Below, one piece after another: positions 53,660 through 63,796 of a stretch of 64,000 nt of DNA; the first letter of the stretch is position 1; every line of letters starts with the position of its first letter. The translations under genes and the position numbers were made by a program. Source of the stretch: Tolypothrix sp. NIES-4075 (GTDB lineage: Bacteria; Cyanobacteriota; Cyanobacteriia; Cyanobacteriales; Nostocaceae); the NCBI RefSeq assembly GCF_002218085.1, contig NZ_BDUC01000008.1, forward strand, positions 143,094-207,093, read 5' to 3'. A model generated the notes under the pieces. The model did no database searches. It was not told the DNA's origin and saw only the letters and a list, made by a program, of their open reading frames with translations.

Positions 53660-54793
53660 TTATGCAGCTTTGGGATATTCAGAGTAGAGCACCTTTTGAT
53701 AGTAATCTTGTAGCTGGCGTGTGGCAGATGCCCAGCCCCAACGTTCTGCTTCAAGTCGGGCGTTTTGACGGATGATTTCTCGTTCTTGTTTCTGTTCTAG
53801 AAGGCGAACAGTAGCGGTTATAGCGCTTTGGATATCAGCTTCTGGTTCAAAAAGATACCCATTCACCCCATCTGTAACAATATCAGGAATTCCGCCAGAA
53901 CGAGCTGCTACCACCGGACACCCAGCAGCCATTGCCTCTAATAATACTAATCCTAACGTTTCTGTACGGGAAGGAAAAATAAAAGCATCAGCGCTAGCAA
54001 AAGCAGAACCCAAATCTCTGCCGGTAAGATAACCGACAAAATTAGTGTTTGTCCCAGCAAAGTGTTTTTCGAGTGCTTGACGGTGGGGACCATCTCCCAC
54101 CAATGCCAAACGCGCTGCGGGAATTGCTTCTAAAATTGGTTTGATGCGCTCAATTTCTTTTTCAGCACCAAGACGCCCTACGTAAAGTAGCAGGTGGCTC
54201 TCTGGGTGATTTTGCGATAAACGCGATCGCATTTCCTTACTCGCTAAATCTGGATGAAATAATTCTGTATCTACTCCTCTTTGCCACAAATTCACCCTTT
54301 CTATACCATGTGTCGTCAATTCATCCATCATCGCTGTAGAGGTACACAAATTCAACGCTGCTTGATTATGCCCCGCTTTCAGCAATTCCCATAAAAAACC
54401 TTCTAACATTCCCAAGCCGTAATGGTGAAGATACTGCGGCAAGTGCGTATGATAAGACGCTACTAAGGGAATATTATGTGTTTTGCTATGAAATATCCCC
54501 GCCAATCCCAAAACCGCCGGATTTACCACATGAATAACATGCGGCTGAAACTTTTCCAGTTCGTAGCCAATTGCTGGGCGAGGAAGTGCCATTTTTAACT
54601 CTGGATACAGCGGCAAGGGAAAGCCAGTTACACCGTATACTTTCGCTCCTTTATATTCAGTAATTCCACCCTCTGGGGCAATCACCATTACAGAGTCGCC
54701 GTTGCGCTGTAAATGGTCTATCGTATGACTTAAGCGCGTCACAATGCCGTCAACCTTGGGCAAAAAGGTTTCGGTAAACAGGGCAATTCGCAT
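53660..54793 (-). CDS. sqdX: UDP-sulfoquinovose:diacylglycerol sulfoquinovosyltransferase SqdX
   Basis: The last step of sulfolipid (SQDG) synthesis: transfers sulfoquinovose to diacylglycerol. GT4-type motifs are MRIALFTETFLPKVDGIVTRL, PHVIHVVNPAVLGLAGIFHS, SYHTHLPQYLHHYGLG, VGRLGAEKEIERIKPIL and the nucleotide-binding PSRTETLGLVLLEAMAAGCPVVAARSGGIPDIV. The 377-residue length matches. It lies downstream of sqdB on the same strand, with a small membrane gene and a broken DUF4291 gene between them. Confidence 0.95.
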   Translation of the reverse strand: MRIALFTETFLPKVDGIVTRLSHTIDHLQRNGDSVMVIAPEGGITEYKGAKVYGVTGFPLPLYPELKMALPRPAIGYELEKFQPHVIHVVNPAVLGLAGIFHSKTHNIPLVASYHTHLPQYLHHYGLGMLEGFLWELLKAGHNQAALNLCTSTAMMDELTTHGIERVNLWQRGVDTELFHPDLASKEMRSRLSQNHPESHLLLYVGRLGAEKEIERIKPILEAIPAARLALVGDGPHRQALEKHFAGTNTNFVGYLTGRDLGSAFASADAFIFPSRTETLGLVLLEAMAAGCPVVAARSGGIPDIVTDGVNGYLFEPEADIQSAITATVRLLEQKQEREIIRQNARLEAERWGWASATRQLQDYYQKVLYSEYPKAA

Positions 54794-54799
54794 AAAAAA

Positions 54800-55445
54800 C
54801 TATTCAGTAAAAATAGATAATCCCAGCTTTTGTTGGATTTCGATATCAATCACAGAGTAAACTGTTTCGCGGGGCGTAATCAATTCCGCACAGTCACTTT
54901 TAAGGTTTTGCCGTTGCTGCTGCACGAATTCAGAGATATGCTCAATGTTGACAATCCAATTTTTGGCGTAACTAGCTAAAATTTGACCGCGTAACCCTAA
55001 CTGAATAGCGCGTCTTTCCAACTTTGCCCCAGATGGGTGATGGTCAATCTTCCCATTGCAAGCGGACTTGCGATCGCTTTAAGGCTTTTTCCCATTCGCT
55101 TCTACTTGAGTATAATTTTGGCTCAAAGCTAGAATGCACCGCTGCAAATAAAATTTCATCAAAAGCTTTACGTTGAATCCAAATTGCTAATACCACTTCT
55201 TGTCCGATTTTTGTACCCCACCCAGAACGATACATCATCCACAAAAAGTTAGTCTTGATCCAACTCATGCGATCGAGTTTAAATTCTCCCCCAAAATAAT
55301 TATGAGTCGCGGCAAAATGACCAATTTCCGGACGATAAGCTTGATAAACAACTATTGAATGGTCGTCATATTGTGCTAGAATATGCCGACCAATTTGAGG
55401 CAACCGACTTACTTGAGTTAAGTAAGCTTCTGTAGCAAGCTGCAT
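54800..55445 (-). pseudogene. DUF4291 protein gene, frameshifted
   Basis: The first part (from ATG 55445) reads QIGRHILAQYDDHSIVVYQAYRPEIGHFAATHNYFGGEF, RMSWIKTNFLWMMYRSGWG and AVHSSFEPKLYS, and stops after VRLQWED at 55044. The rest, PSGAKLERRAIQLGLRGQILASYAKNWIVNIEHISEFV, continues in another frame to 54800. Both halves are typical of DUF4291 (about 190-200 residues). An extra or missing base near 55040-55045 separates them, so this is a recent pseudogene or a sequencing error. Function of DUF4291 unknown. Confidence 0.8.
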
Positions 55446-55464
55446 GTCAAGTTTCCCATTCAAC

Positions 55465-55755
55465 TTAAGATGTTTTGTTAGGCAAGGTGCAAATGCCATG
55501 AATGCCAATAGCAACACTAACCCCACCTAACAAAACTCCGACACCTTCAGCAAAACAATTGATTCTGTGTCTGTTTTCTGCTGCTTCAGCAATTAGTAAG
55601 TCATTCACCGTGGAAGATGAAGACTTAGCTATTTGCTGATAATGTTTGTAGCTAGCATCTAGTACTACCCATTCCGGAATTAGGTAGTAGAGGCTCATAG
55701 CGCTAGCTGCCATACCTGGTAGTATGACTAACAGCGAGAGAATAAGCGATCGCAT
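55465..55755 (-). CDS. Small membrane protein between sqdB and DUF4291
   Basis: A 96-residue protein: a first membrane helix (MRSLILSLLVILPGMAASAMSLYYLI), a polar middle with YKHYQQIAKSSSSTVNDLLIAEAAENRHRIN, and a second helix (GVGVLLGGVSVAIGIHGI). It starts four bases after the sqdB stop, so it is likely translated from the same message. I do not recognise a family; membership in the sulfolipid operon is inferred from position. Confidence 0.65.
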   Translation of the reverse strand: MRSLILSLLVILPGMAASAMSLYYLIPEWVVLDASYKHYQQIAKSSSSTVNDLLIAEAAENRHRINCFAEGVGVLLGGVSVAIGIHGICTLPNKTS

Positions 55756-55759
55756 TGCT

Positions 55760-57621
<1,862 letters not shown>

Positions 57622-57932
57622 TTTACACCTTTTACCTGGTTCGCTGATGAACGTAAAGAAGGAAGAGCCTCAGCCGGAAAATCAACTCATGAAAGACTTT
57701 TGCTCGATAGCTTCCGACTTAACAGAACAGTACCAATATCTGTAGTTTCTACCTAATTTATGTAAAAAAACAGCTAAGATTTTCTCACCGTTATACATTT
57801 GCATCAAATCAGATTTTCGCTAAGAGTAAATAAATGTAACGAAATTGGCGTCAAAACGTTTTGCCGTCTTGACAAGCTAGAACCAAGCCGATATCGTGAA
57901 ATACATACCCGGGTAAGACCAACAAGAGTTAT
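57622..57932. other. Intergenic region between divergent genes
   Basis: 311 bases with no supported frame; a hairpin GGCGTCAAAACG...CCGTCTTGAC-like stretch near 57847-57875 is weak. Likely the promoter of the 57933 gene and its operon. Confidence 0.45.
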
Positions 57933-58277
57933 ATGCAAACGAAGCAAAAGGTTACTTTATATTTGTCGCCAGAACTACACAGGAAACTGAAGATTCGTTC
58001 AGCAGTAGATTCTGAACCAATGTCAGATCTTGCAGAACGTGCCCTCGTTTTCTACCTGGCAAATTCAGAATTAGTTGATGAAGTAGAAGCTTCTTCTTAT
58101 GGACGAACTCATAGAGTTTATTCCTGTCCAAGTTGTGAGAGTTCATTAGTCTTACGCGACGGAGAATTGGTAGCTAATAGCAATCAAGCAGGAGTAACTC
58201 AAGAGCATTTACCCGTCAAGGAAATGGATGAGGATGAAGCTTATCCCAAGGGTGAGGAAGAATTAGTTCCTTGCTAA
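57933..58277 (+). CDS. Ribbon-helix-helix-like protein with CxxC motif
   Basis: A 114-residue protein. The first 50 residues, KQKVTLYLSPELHRKLKIRSAVDSEPMSDLAERALVFYL, look like a ribbon-helix-helix DNA-binding fold (strand then two helices). Then come YSCPSCESSLVLRDGELV, a CxxC knuckle that may bind zinc, and an acidic tail. It is followed 93 bases later by ycf46 on the same strand, so it could regulate that gene, but no operator is identified. Such proteins are common in cyanobacteria and uncharacterised. Confidence 0.75.
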   Translation: MQTKQKVTLYLSPELHRKLKIRSAVDSEPMSDLAERALVFYLANSELVDEVEASSYGRTHRVYSCPSCESSLVLRDGELVANSNQAGVTQEHLPVKEMDEDEAYPKGEEELVPC

Positions 58278-58370
58278 ACCGGAATTACGAATATTACATT
58301 CATAATTCGTCGGTTGCCATTATCAACGATGTCATTACTGTCTTTATAAGGTCTCACGTAGGTCGATAGT

Positions 58371-59882
58371 ATGAAAGAAGAGCTAAATATCCTCATTCAA
58401 GCTCAATACCCTTTAATCTACCTTGTGACCTCCGAGGAAGAGCGGGCAGAGCAATCAATATCCACAATCGCCCAAACGTTAAAACCTCTGCGGCGAGTGT
58501 ATGTGTGGACAGTAACTCACGGCATCGTGGAGTATGGACAACCCCGGAATGTGACTCAGCATAACACCGTTTCTCCGGAAGCGGCGATTGAGTGGATAAT
58601 CCGGCAAAGAGAACCAGGTATATTTATTCTTAAAGATTTACATCCGTTTATTGATGCGCCAGCGACAACAAGATCGTTAAGAGATGCGATCGCCAGCTTT
58701 AAAGGAATGCAGAAAAACATCATTTTGATGTCGCCAATGCAGAATGTTCCTATAGAACTGGAAAAAGAAGTTGTTGTTATAGACTTTCAGTTGCCAGATA
58801 TGGCTGAGTTAAATAAAGTATTAACTCACCATATAGACCAAAATCGTGGACGGCGGTTGTCAACAGAAGCGCGAGAAAAGCTTCTTAGAGCCGCTTTAGG
58901 TTTAACTAAAGATGAAGCCGAAAAAGTCTACCGAAAGGCACAGGTAACTATCGGGCGTTTGACGGAAGATGAAGTAGATATAGTTTTATCTGAGAAAAAG
59001 CAACTAATTCGGCGCAATGGTATATTAGAATACATAGAGGAAGATGCAACCATTGACGCTGTAGGCGGCTTAGAAGAGTTAAAGAAATGGCTCAAGCAAC
59101 GCTCTAATGCTTTCACAGAAAGAGCAAGAGAGTATGGTTTGCCTCAACCGAAAGGAATGTTAATTTTGGGAGTTCCCGGTTGTGGTAAGTCGTTGATAGC
59201 TAAAACAACTTCTCGGCTGTGGGGTTTACCCTTGTTGCGCTTGGATATGGGGCGAGTTTACGACGGCTCAATGGTGGGTCGAAGTGAAGCCAACCTACGT
59301 AACGCCTTAAAGACAGCAGAATCGATTTCTCCAGCAATTCTATTTATCGATGAGTTAGATAAATCCTTCGCTGGTAGTGGTGGTTCTGGTGATTCCGATG
59401 GCGGTACTTCCAGCCGGATCTTCGGTTCTTTCCTGACTTGGATGCAAGAGAAAAAATCCCCAGTATTTGTGATGGCAACTGCAAACAGAGTTGAACGCTT
59501 GCCTGGAGAATTTTTGAGGAAAGGACGCTTTGATGAGATTTTCTTTGTCGATCTGCCTACACCTGAAGAACGGCAAGATATATACAACATTCACCTAACG
59601 AAACGCCGGGAAGACATAACTCGATTTGACTTGGAACAACTAGCCAAGATGTCCGACGGCTTTTCGGGAGCAGAAATTGAACAAGCGATCGTTGCGGCAA
59701 TGTACGAAGCTTTTGCCCAAGAACGCGAGTTCACCCAGTTAGATATTATTGCTGCACTCAAGGCAACACTGCCGCTGTCTCGAACGATGCAAGAACAAGT
59801 CACAGCCCTGAGGGACTGGGCTAGACAGCGTGCAAGACCCGCAGCATCCTCTGTCGCTGAATATCAGCGAATGGAGTTCTAA
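58371..59882 (+). CDS. ycf46: AAA+ ATPase Ycf46
   Basis: A 503-residue AAA+ protein of the cyanobacteria/plastid Ycf46 group. The N-terminal half (LNILIQAQYPLIYLVTSEEERAEQ, to about residue 225) is an inactive, diverged ATPase-like domain. The C-terminal half has Walker A ILGVPGCGKSLIAK, Walker B ILFIDELDKSF, sensor ATANRVERLPGEFLRKGRFDEIFFV with the arginine finger, and a lid domain. Synechocystis Ycf46 has been linked to photosynthesis under changing CO2; the mechanism is unknown. ycf35 follows 140 bases later. Confidence 0.95.
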   Translation: MKEELNILIQAQYPLIYLVTSEEERAEQSISTIAQTLKPLRRVYVWTVTHGIVEYGQPRNVTQHNTVSPEAAIEWIIRQREPGIFILKDLHPFIDAPATTRSLRDAIASFKGMQKNIILMSPMQNVPIELEKEVVVIDFQLPDMAELNKVLTHHIDQNRGRRLSTEAREKLLRAALGLTKDEAEKVYRKAQVTIGRLTEDEVDIVLSEKKQLIRRNGILEYIEEDATIDAVGGLEELKKWLKQRSNAFTERAREYGLPQPKGMLILGVPGCGKSLIAKTTSRLWGLPLLRLDMGRVYDGSMVGRSEANLRNALKTAESISPAILFIDELDKSFAGSGGSGDSDGGTSSRIFGSFLTWMQEKKSPVFVMATANRVERLPGEFLRKGRFDEIFFVDLPTPEERQDIYNIHLTKRREDITRFDLEQLAKMSDGFSGAEIEQAIVAAMYEAFAQEREFTQLDIIAALKATLPLSRTMQEQVTALRDWARQRARPAASSVAEYQRMEF

Positions 59883-59889
59883 AAGCTTT

Positions 59890-59964
59890 CCCCTGCTAAC
59901 ACGGGGGCAAAGGCTAGCTCAAAGCTAGCAGTAAGAAAAAAGCCGCGTCCTGATATGCGCGGCT
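59890..59964 (+). terminator. Hairpins between ycf46 and ycf35
   Basis: Stems GCTAGC/GCTAGC (59913-59929) and AGCCGCG/CGCGGCT (59941-59964) follow the ycf46 stop. An A-run, not a T-run, separates them, so they may be mRNA processing or attenuation structures for ycf35. Confidence 0.5.
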
Positions 59965-60021
59965 GTGCCTAAAACAAACCGTTGTCGTTTTTCCCAATCT
60001 TCTCTCTGGAGGAAACCCCAA

Positions 60022-60372
60022 ATGTCTCATTTTAGCACTCTCCGTACCAAAATCACCGACGCTGAAATCCTCAAAGCTTCCCTGCGTGACCTAGGTATCA
60101 GCACAAAGACAGAAGCTGATGTTCGTGGTTACAACGGTCAACGTGTTCGTTCTGACATCGTTGCCGTGTTGGAAGGCGAATATGATTTAGGTTGGTCTCG
60201 CAACAGCGACGGTTCCTTTGACCTAATTGCTGACCTGTGGGGCGTTGCTAAGAAGCACAATCAGACCGAGTTGATCAACTCGATCAACCAAAAGTATGCC
60301 GTTAACAAAACATTGGCTGAAGTGAAACAGCGCGGTCTGCAAAATGCCAACGTTAAGTTGGTATTGCAATAA
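60022..60372 (+). CDS. ycf35: Ycf35 (DUF1257) protein
   Basis: A 116-residue conserved protein of cyanobacteria and plastids. The family pattern MSHFSTLRTKITDAEILKASLRDLGI, VRGYNGQRVRSDIVAVLEGEYDLGW, then FDLIADLWGV is exact. The start at 60022 follows a strong TGGAGGA ribosome-binding site at 60007-60013; the longer frame from 59965 is spurious. A DUF2997 gene often comes next in other genomes, but here two terminators follow. Function unknown. Confidence 0.95.
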   Translation: MSHFSTLRTKITDAEILKASLRDLGISTKTEADVRGYNGQRVRSDIVAVLEGEYDLGWSRNSDGSFDLIADLWGVAKKHNQTELINSINQKYAVNKTLAEVKQRGLQNANVKLVLQ

Positions 60373-60400
60373 TATTTCTCTGCGCGTTCCCAAAGCTGCA

Positions 60401-60439
60401 CGGGTTAACCAGGTTTACTAGCGGTTAGCCCGCTTTTTT
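60401..60439 (+). terminator. Intrinsic terminator 1 after ycf35
   Basis: Stem CGGGTTAACC with GGTTAGCCCG (one wobble), a loop of 12 bases, then a run CTTTTTTA: a standard rho-independent layout. Confidence 0.8.
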
Positions 60440-60474
60440 ATCGGGGCTGAGTTTATTCTCAGTCCCGATTTTAA
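60440..60474 (+). terminator. Intrinsic terminator 2 after ycf35
   Basis: Stem ATCGGGGCTGAG with CTCAGTCCCGAT (one wobble), six-base loop, then TTTTAATATTTT. It directly follows terminator 1, suggesting strong transcription of ycf35. Confidence 0.8.
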
Positions 60475-60489
60475 TATTTTATGATTCAC

Positions 60490-60699
60490 TCAAGCAAAGT
60501 ATTGGACATTATCACTCTCTCCGTGCTGAACAAATATGCTGAATCCATCAGTAAATCGGATAGCGGGTTGATGTTCTGCATGAAGTCGATTGCGATCGTC
60601 AAGTAATATATGGCATGGGCGATTACAAAGAAAACAAAAATCTTGAAATAAAAATGTCCATCCACATTCAGTCACAAATGCTGTGAGAATACGCCACAA
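60490..60699 (-). pseudogene. DUF6745-like gene relic
   Basis: A 69-codon frame includes CNRPCHILLDDRNRLHAEHQPAIRFTDGFSIFVQHG, which resembles the repeated RPxxIxxDxxGRLHxxxGPAIxFxDGxxxYxxHG motif of DUF6745-type proteins. Only one motif remains, so it is a fragment. Confidence 0.55.
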
Positions 60700-60720
60700 A
60701 CCCTAAGCCTTTGCTAGACA

Positions 60721-60870
60721 GTTAGGAGCGCGATCGCACGCGCCAGTCGTGCGTTTTATTCACGCTGCTAGTCGTGCGATCGCATATTTTATGGATTGTC
60801 TGTACGGCAAAGCCTGAAGCTTCCCGTAGTGCGTAAGCGCGTTCCCGCGCATTTTTTGGTATCGCGTAGC
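60721..60870. repeat. Clustered HIP1-type and AGTCGTGCG repeats
   Basis: A dense patch with CGCGATCGCA, two AGTCGTGCG copies (60747 and 60770 regions) and GCGTAAGCGCGTTCCCGCGC. No gene is supported; it appears to be dispersed-repeat DNA. Confidence 0.5.
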
Positions 60871-60993
60871 TTCTAGATAACAACTCGATTCACTGGCAGC
60901 AGACGACCTTTGCAACTCTACCAACGGCTTTCCACTGTCTTCTGCAACCAAATTGTTAGATAGCGTCTTCTGTGCAGCAACTTCCAGAATCTC

Positions 60994-61407
60994 TTAAGGC
61001 AGTAACTCAAAGTAATCACAATGCCTTGGACGCACAAGAGAAAAATCACGGCGATCTAGAGTGAGAACACGAGTAATGCCTGCTCTCTCTGCAATCGTAA
61101 CTATCACAGCATCTACAAAGTCGAGTTGACTATCAGCGTACTGCTCTAAAATCTGATTGACTCGTTCCAAATCTGTAGCCGTGAGCGGCTCTAGTTGAGT
61201 GCTGCTAGCAACCAGATTAGCCAGAAATTGACGCATTGCTTGATGCCCTAACCTTGATGCAATCAAATAGCAGACTTCAGGAAGGACAACGATGGGAAGC
61301 AGCAGTGGTTCATCTATCCTTTGTGCAACACCCAGAACACGATCATGATTGCGATCGCTTTGATTTACCAGTGCAAACAGAAAGCTGGTGTCAAGTATGA
61401 CGGTCAT
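60994..61407 (-). CDS. vapC: PIN-domain toxin, VapC family
   Basis: A 137-residue predicted Mg-dependent ribonuclease. The four acidic positions are visible: Asp in ILDTSFLFAL, Glu in VVLPEVCYLI, Asp in DSQLDFVDAVIV and Asp in RVLTLDRRDFSLV. Its ATG overlaps the end of the antitoxin gene by four bases (ATGA), the classic TA layout. Specificity unknown; VapC toxins commonly cut tRNA or rRNA. Confidence 0.9.
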   Translation of the reverse strand: MTVILDTSFLFALVNQSDRNHDRVLGVAQRIDEPLLLPIVVLPEVCYLIASRLGHQAMRQFLANLVASSTQLEPLTATDLERVNQILEQYADSQLDFVDAVIVTIAERAGITRVLTLDRRDFSLVRPRHCDYFELLP

Positions 61408-61676
61408 ACTTGCTCATCTGAATGGAGACTCCAACCCCGAATAGGATCAACTTCACTGCTAAGAATCTCCTCATCTCGCTCTGAAACATTTTCTTCGATT
61501 GAAGTTCCTAGCCCTGCAACTGAAAGCAAGAAGTTTACACTAGGTTCTTTTGGATGCTTTTCAGTTGATTTATAGCGGAGATAATTAACAAAACTGATAA
61601 GCTCAGAGAGAGACTCTTCTGGCAAAGTGTTAATCAGCTCAATAATTTGCTGCCGCTTCGTAGTTGAAGTATTCAT
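61404..61676 (-). CDS. Antitoxin of the PIN pair (DUF2281-like)
   Basis: A 90-residue acidic protein. The first half, TTKRQQIIELINTLPEESLSELISFVNYLRYKS, is the helical DUF2281-like segment that is found in several cyanobacterial antitoxins; the second half carries acidic residues and ends with DPIRGWSLHSDEQV, a likely toxin-binding tail. It directly precedes and overlaps the vapC gene. The operator is expected just upstream, near 61680-61720, but no palindrome is clear. Confidence 0.85.
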   Translation of the reverse strand: MNTSTTKRQQIIELINTLPEESLSELISFVNYLRYKSTEKHPKEPSVNFLLSVAGLGTSIEENVSERDEEILSSEVDPIRGWSLHSDEQV

Positions 61677-62016
61677 TAGTCAAGATAAAAAGCTAGCTCC
61701 CATATTTTAGCTGAATTGACTCGGCTAAAGCGCGATCGCCAAAATTATTGAAATCCTACAAAAGCCTTGATCGTCAAAAGCTCTAAAACGAGGTAAACGT
61801 CCAAAAGCATAAAGCGATCGCGGATCATTAGCTCCCAACACGATATTGCTTTAGCCTTTAAAATATGGGAAATAAGTCTGCGTTGCTAGCTGGCGGGAAA
61901 AAACAGAAGCGGGATAATTTATTTTGCATAAATTAACCTAATGTCAATGTAACTTTTGGTATAATCGCAAAGTTTTACAGGTAACGTCAGTTTGCCACTA
62001 TGGATTTTCTGGAAAA
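61677..62016. other. Intergenic region between divergent genes
   Basis: 340 bases with two HIP1-type octamers (61731, 61816 regions) and no supported frame. Confidence 0.45.
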
Positions 62017-62769
62017 ATGCTGCGAGTTTATCATCTTCTGATTGGTTTGATTTTGCTGATATTAACACCGATAGTATTCAAATTTTTTCACCCCAATTCT
62101 TCCACTAACAAATTGCAGACAAATCCAGTTCGACAACCCCAGTCGGTTGCAACACTGACTAAAAGTAACTCAGCATCCAAAGCTACTGAAGGAAATATCT
62201 GGAAGAGTGTTCTGGGGAAAACTGCTACTCCACCAGGTTGGAAGGTAGAACCTTGTGAAGGAAATGCACCGTTGTTGTGCGTCTCTTCCCAAGGAAAAGT
62301 TTTGGGTACAGTTGATATGCAAGTTTATCCATTGGCAAATCAACCGAATTTCCAAAAAATGCTGGTAACTGCTGGTATTCCACCTGGGGCAAAAGTGGAT
62401 TTACAAAGTCCCAACTACCAAACGCAGGTATTAACAGCACTTAATGCTTGGGTTGCAGACCATTACGCTGTATTATCAAAAGACCTAACAAGTGCATATA
62501 GTGGCATTTCTTTTTCACCTCAACCACCGCAACAAGTTCCCTTTGGGATGCTTCACGGGATGCGCTACGGCTTTACAGGGATTCAACAAGGTGGTAAGGT
62601 CTACGAGCAAAATCTCGGTTATGTTGCTTTTGATGGTGCTTCACTTTACGTCATCCAAACTGCTTTTGACCCAGCAGCAAAAACAGGTAAGTTTGAGAAA
62701 GTCGAAAATTTTGAATTGATTGAATCTTACTTGAGTGCGATCGTAGCAGATTTGCGTTTGCCGAAATAA
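62017..62769 (+). CDS. Exported or membrane-anchored protein of unknown function
   Basis: A 250-residue protein with an N-terminal membrane segment (YHLLIGLILLILTPIVFKFF), a Ser/Thr/Asn-rich linker to about residue 65, and a globular domain with APLLCVSSQGKVLGTVDMQVYPL, HYAVLSKDLTSAYSGISFSPQP and YEQNLGYVAFDGASLYVIQTAFDPA. Two cysteines (CEGNAPLLC) may form a disulfide, consistent with export. No family recognised. Confidence 0.7.
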   Translation: MLRVYHLLIGLILLILTPIVFKFFHPNSSTNKLQTNPVRQPQSVATLTKSNSASKATEGNIWKSVLGKTATPPGWKVEPCEGNAPLLCVSSQGKVLGTVDMQVYPLANQPNFQKMLVTAGIPPGAKVDLQSPNYQTQVLTALNAWVADHYAVLSKDLTSAYSGISFSPQPPQQVPFGMLHGMRYGFTGIQQGGKVYEQNLGYVAFDGASLYVIQTAFDPAAKTGKFEKVENFELIESYLSAIVADLRLPK

Positions 62770-62815
62770 AGCGATCGCAATGCCGGTTAATAACTAGGCA
62801 TAGACGTGAAAATGA

Positions 62816-62848
62816 ATGTAGAGACGTAGCAGTGCTACGTCTCTACAT
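62816..62848. repeat. 15-bp palindrome GTAGAGACGTAGC type
   Basis: Arms ATGTAGAGACGTAGC and the exact complement with a three-base loop, between convergent genes. It shares the GTAGAGACG outer arms with the GAGACGCGA family but a different core. Confidence 0.85.
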
Positions 62849-62854
62849 ATGAAT

Positions 62855-63742
62855 CTAAATCTCAGCTATTGCTCGTTCAATCAAGCGACGCGCTAAAGTT
62901 TGCGTACCTGTGTGTTCGTAGTAATTCGTACTAACATCCAGAAACGCCGCTAAGTAATCTAACTTATCGTCAGCAATCTGCGTAAATGACTGCAAATGAC
63001 TCACAACTGTCTGTGGTGTTAAATTATGCGACGCGACGAGATTACCCATCCAGCCTTTGACTGAATCGAAGCTTTCGCCGATAAAGTTGAGTTTGCTACT
63101 AGAATTATTACCGGGAATTGAATCTCTGATGTTATTAAAAGTCGAGTTTTGCTCTAACTCTTGGGGACTGGTTTGATTAATGCTAGATAACGCTTTGTTG
63201 ATGAAGTCGGGACCCAAGGGTATCAAGCCATCAACGCAAACTAACGCTACCATGCGAATCAGGGACTCACCGCTATATTCACCCAAAGAAGCGACAAAAT
63301 CGCCGATACTATCTCCGGGGATACCGTTGATTTGGCAGAAAGCTACCAATTCAGTAACTAATTTTAGTGCTAAGTCAATGGTTTGAGCTTTGTCTGGTTT
63401 GGGAGTAACTTTATTTAAAAAACCCAATAACGGAATTGACTCACCTACCTTATTCGCTAAAGCAGCTGCACCAAGCGCTTTATCTGTACCATCAACAGTT
63501 TGGTACAACCACATAGCTCTTTGGTATCCTTGAGAGCGATCGTTGTAAAGATAAATTGCTCTCTCACCAATTTGCTGAATTAGGTCTTCGTCAGTTTCGC
63601 CGGTAACAGTCTTAATGGTGTTGACAAAACCTACCACATTATGCCATTGACCAGGAGCAACAAAATCAAGGGAATTCAACAGAGAAACAGTCAAGCCACC
63701 GGTTGGCAATTCGTCAACTAACTCAAAAATTGGTTTGCTCAC
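62855..63742 (-). CDS. Cyanobacterial protein of unknown function
   Basis: A 295-residue cytosolic, mostly helical protein. N-terminal FELVDELPTGGLTVSLLNSLDFVAPGQWHNVVGFVNTIKTVTGE leads into helix-rich parts with AIYLYNDRSQGYQRAMWLYQTVDGTDKALGAAALANKVG and LVTELVAFCQINGIPGDSIGDFVASLGEYSGESLIRMVALVCVDGLIPLGP. No membrane segments or known catalytic motif. Another gene on the same strand ends just upstream of its start only beyond 63797, so they may share a transcript. Function unknown. Confidence 0.75.
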   Translation of the reverse strand: MSKPIFELVDELPTGGLTVSLLNSLDFVAPGQWHNVVGFVNTIKTVTGETDEDLIQQIGERAIYLYNDRSQGYQRAMWLYQTVDGTDKALGAAALANKVGESIPLLGFLNKVTPKPDKAQTIDLALKLVTELVAFCQINGIPGDSIGDFVASLGEYSGESLIRMVALVCVDGLIPLGPDFINKALSSINQTSPQELEQNSTFNNIRDSIPGNNSSSKLNFIGESFDSVKGWMGNLVASHNLTPQTVVSHLQSFTQIADDKLDYLAAFLDVSTNYYEHTGTQTLARRLIERAIAEI

Positions 63743-63796
63743 GGTTCCGAAAATCTCCTTATGTAGCGTGTTTTATTTTAATGCCAGTAGTAAAGT

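Noticed and set aside
59965..60021. 19-residue extension of Ycf35
   Set aside because: A strong ribosome-binding site precedes the ATG at 60022, and the family starts at MSHFSTL.
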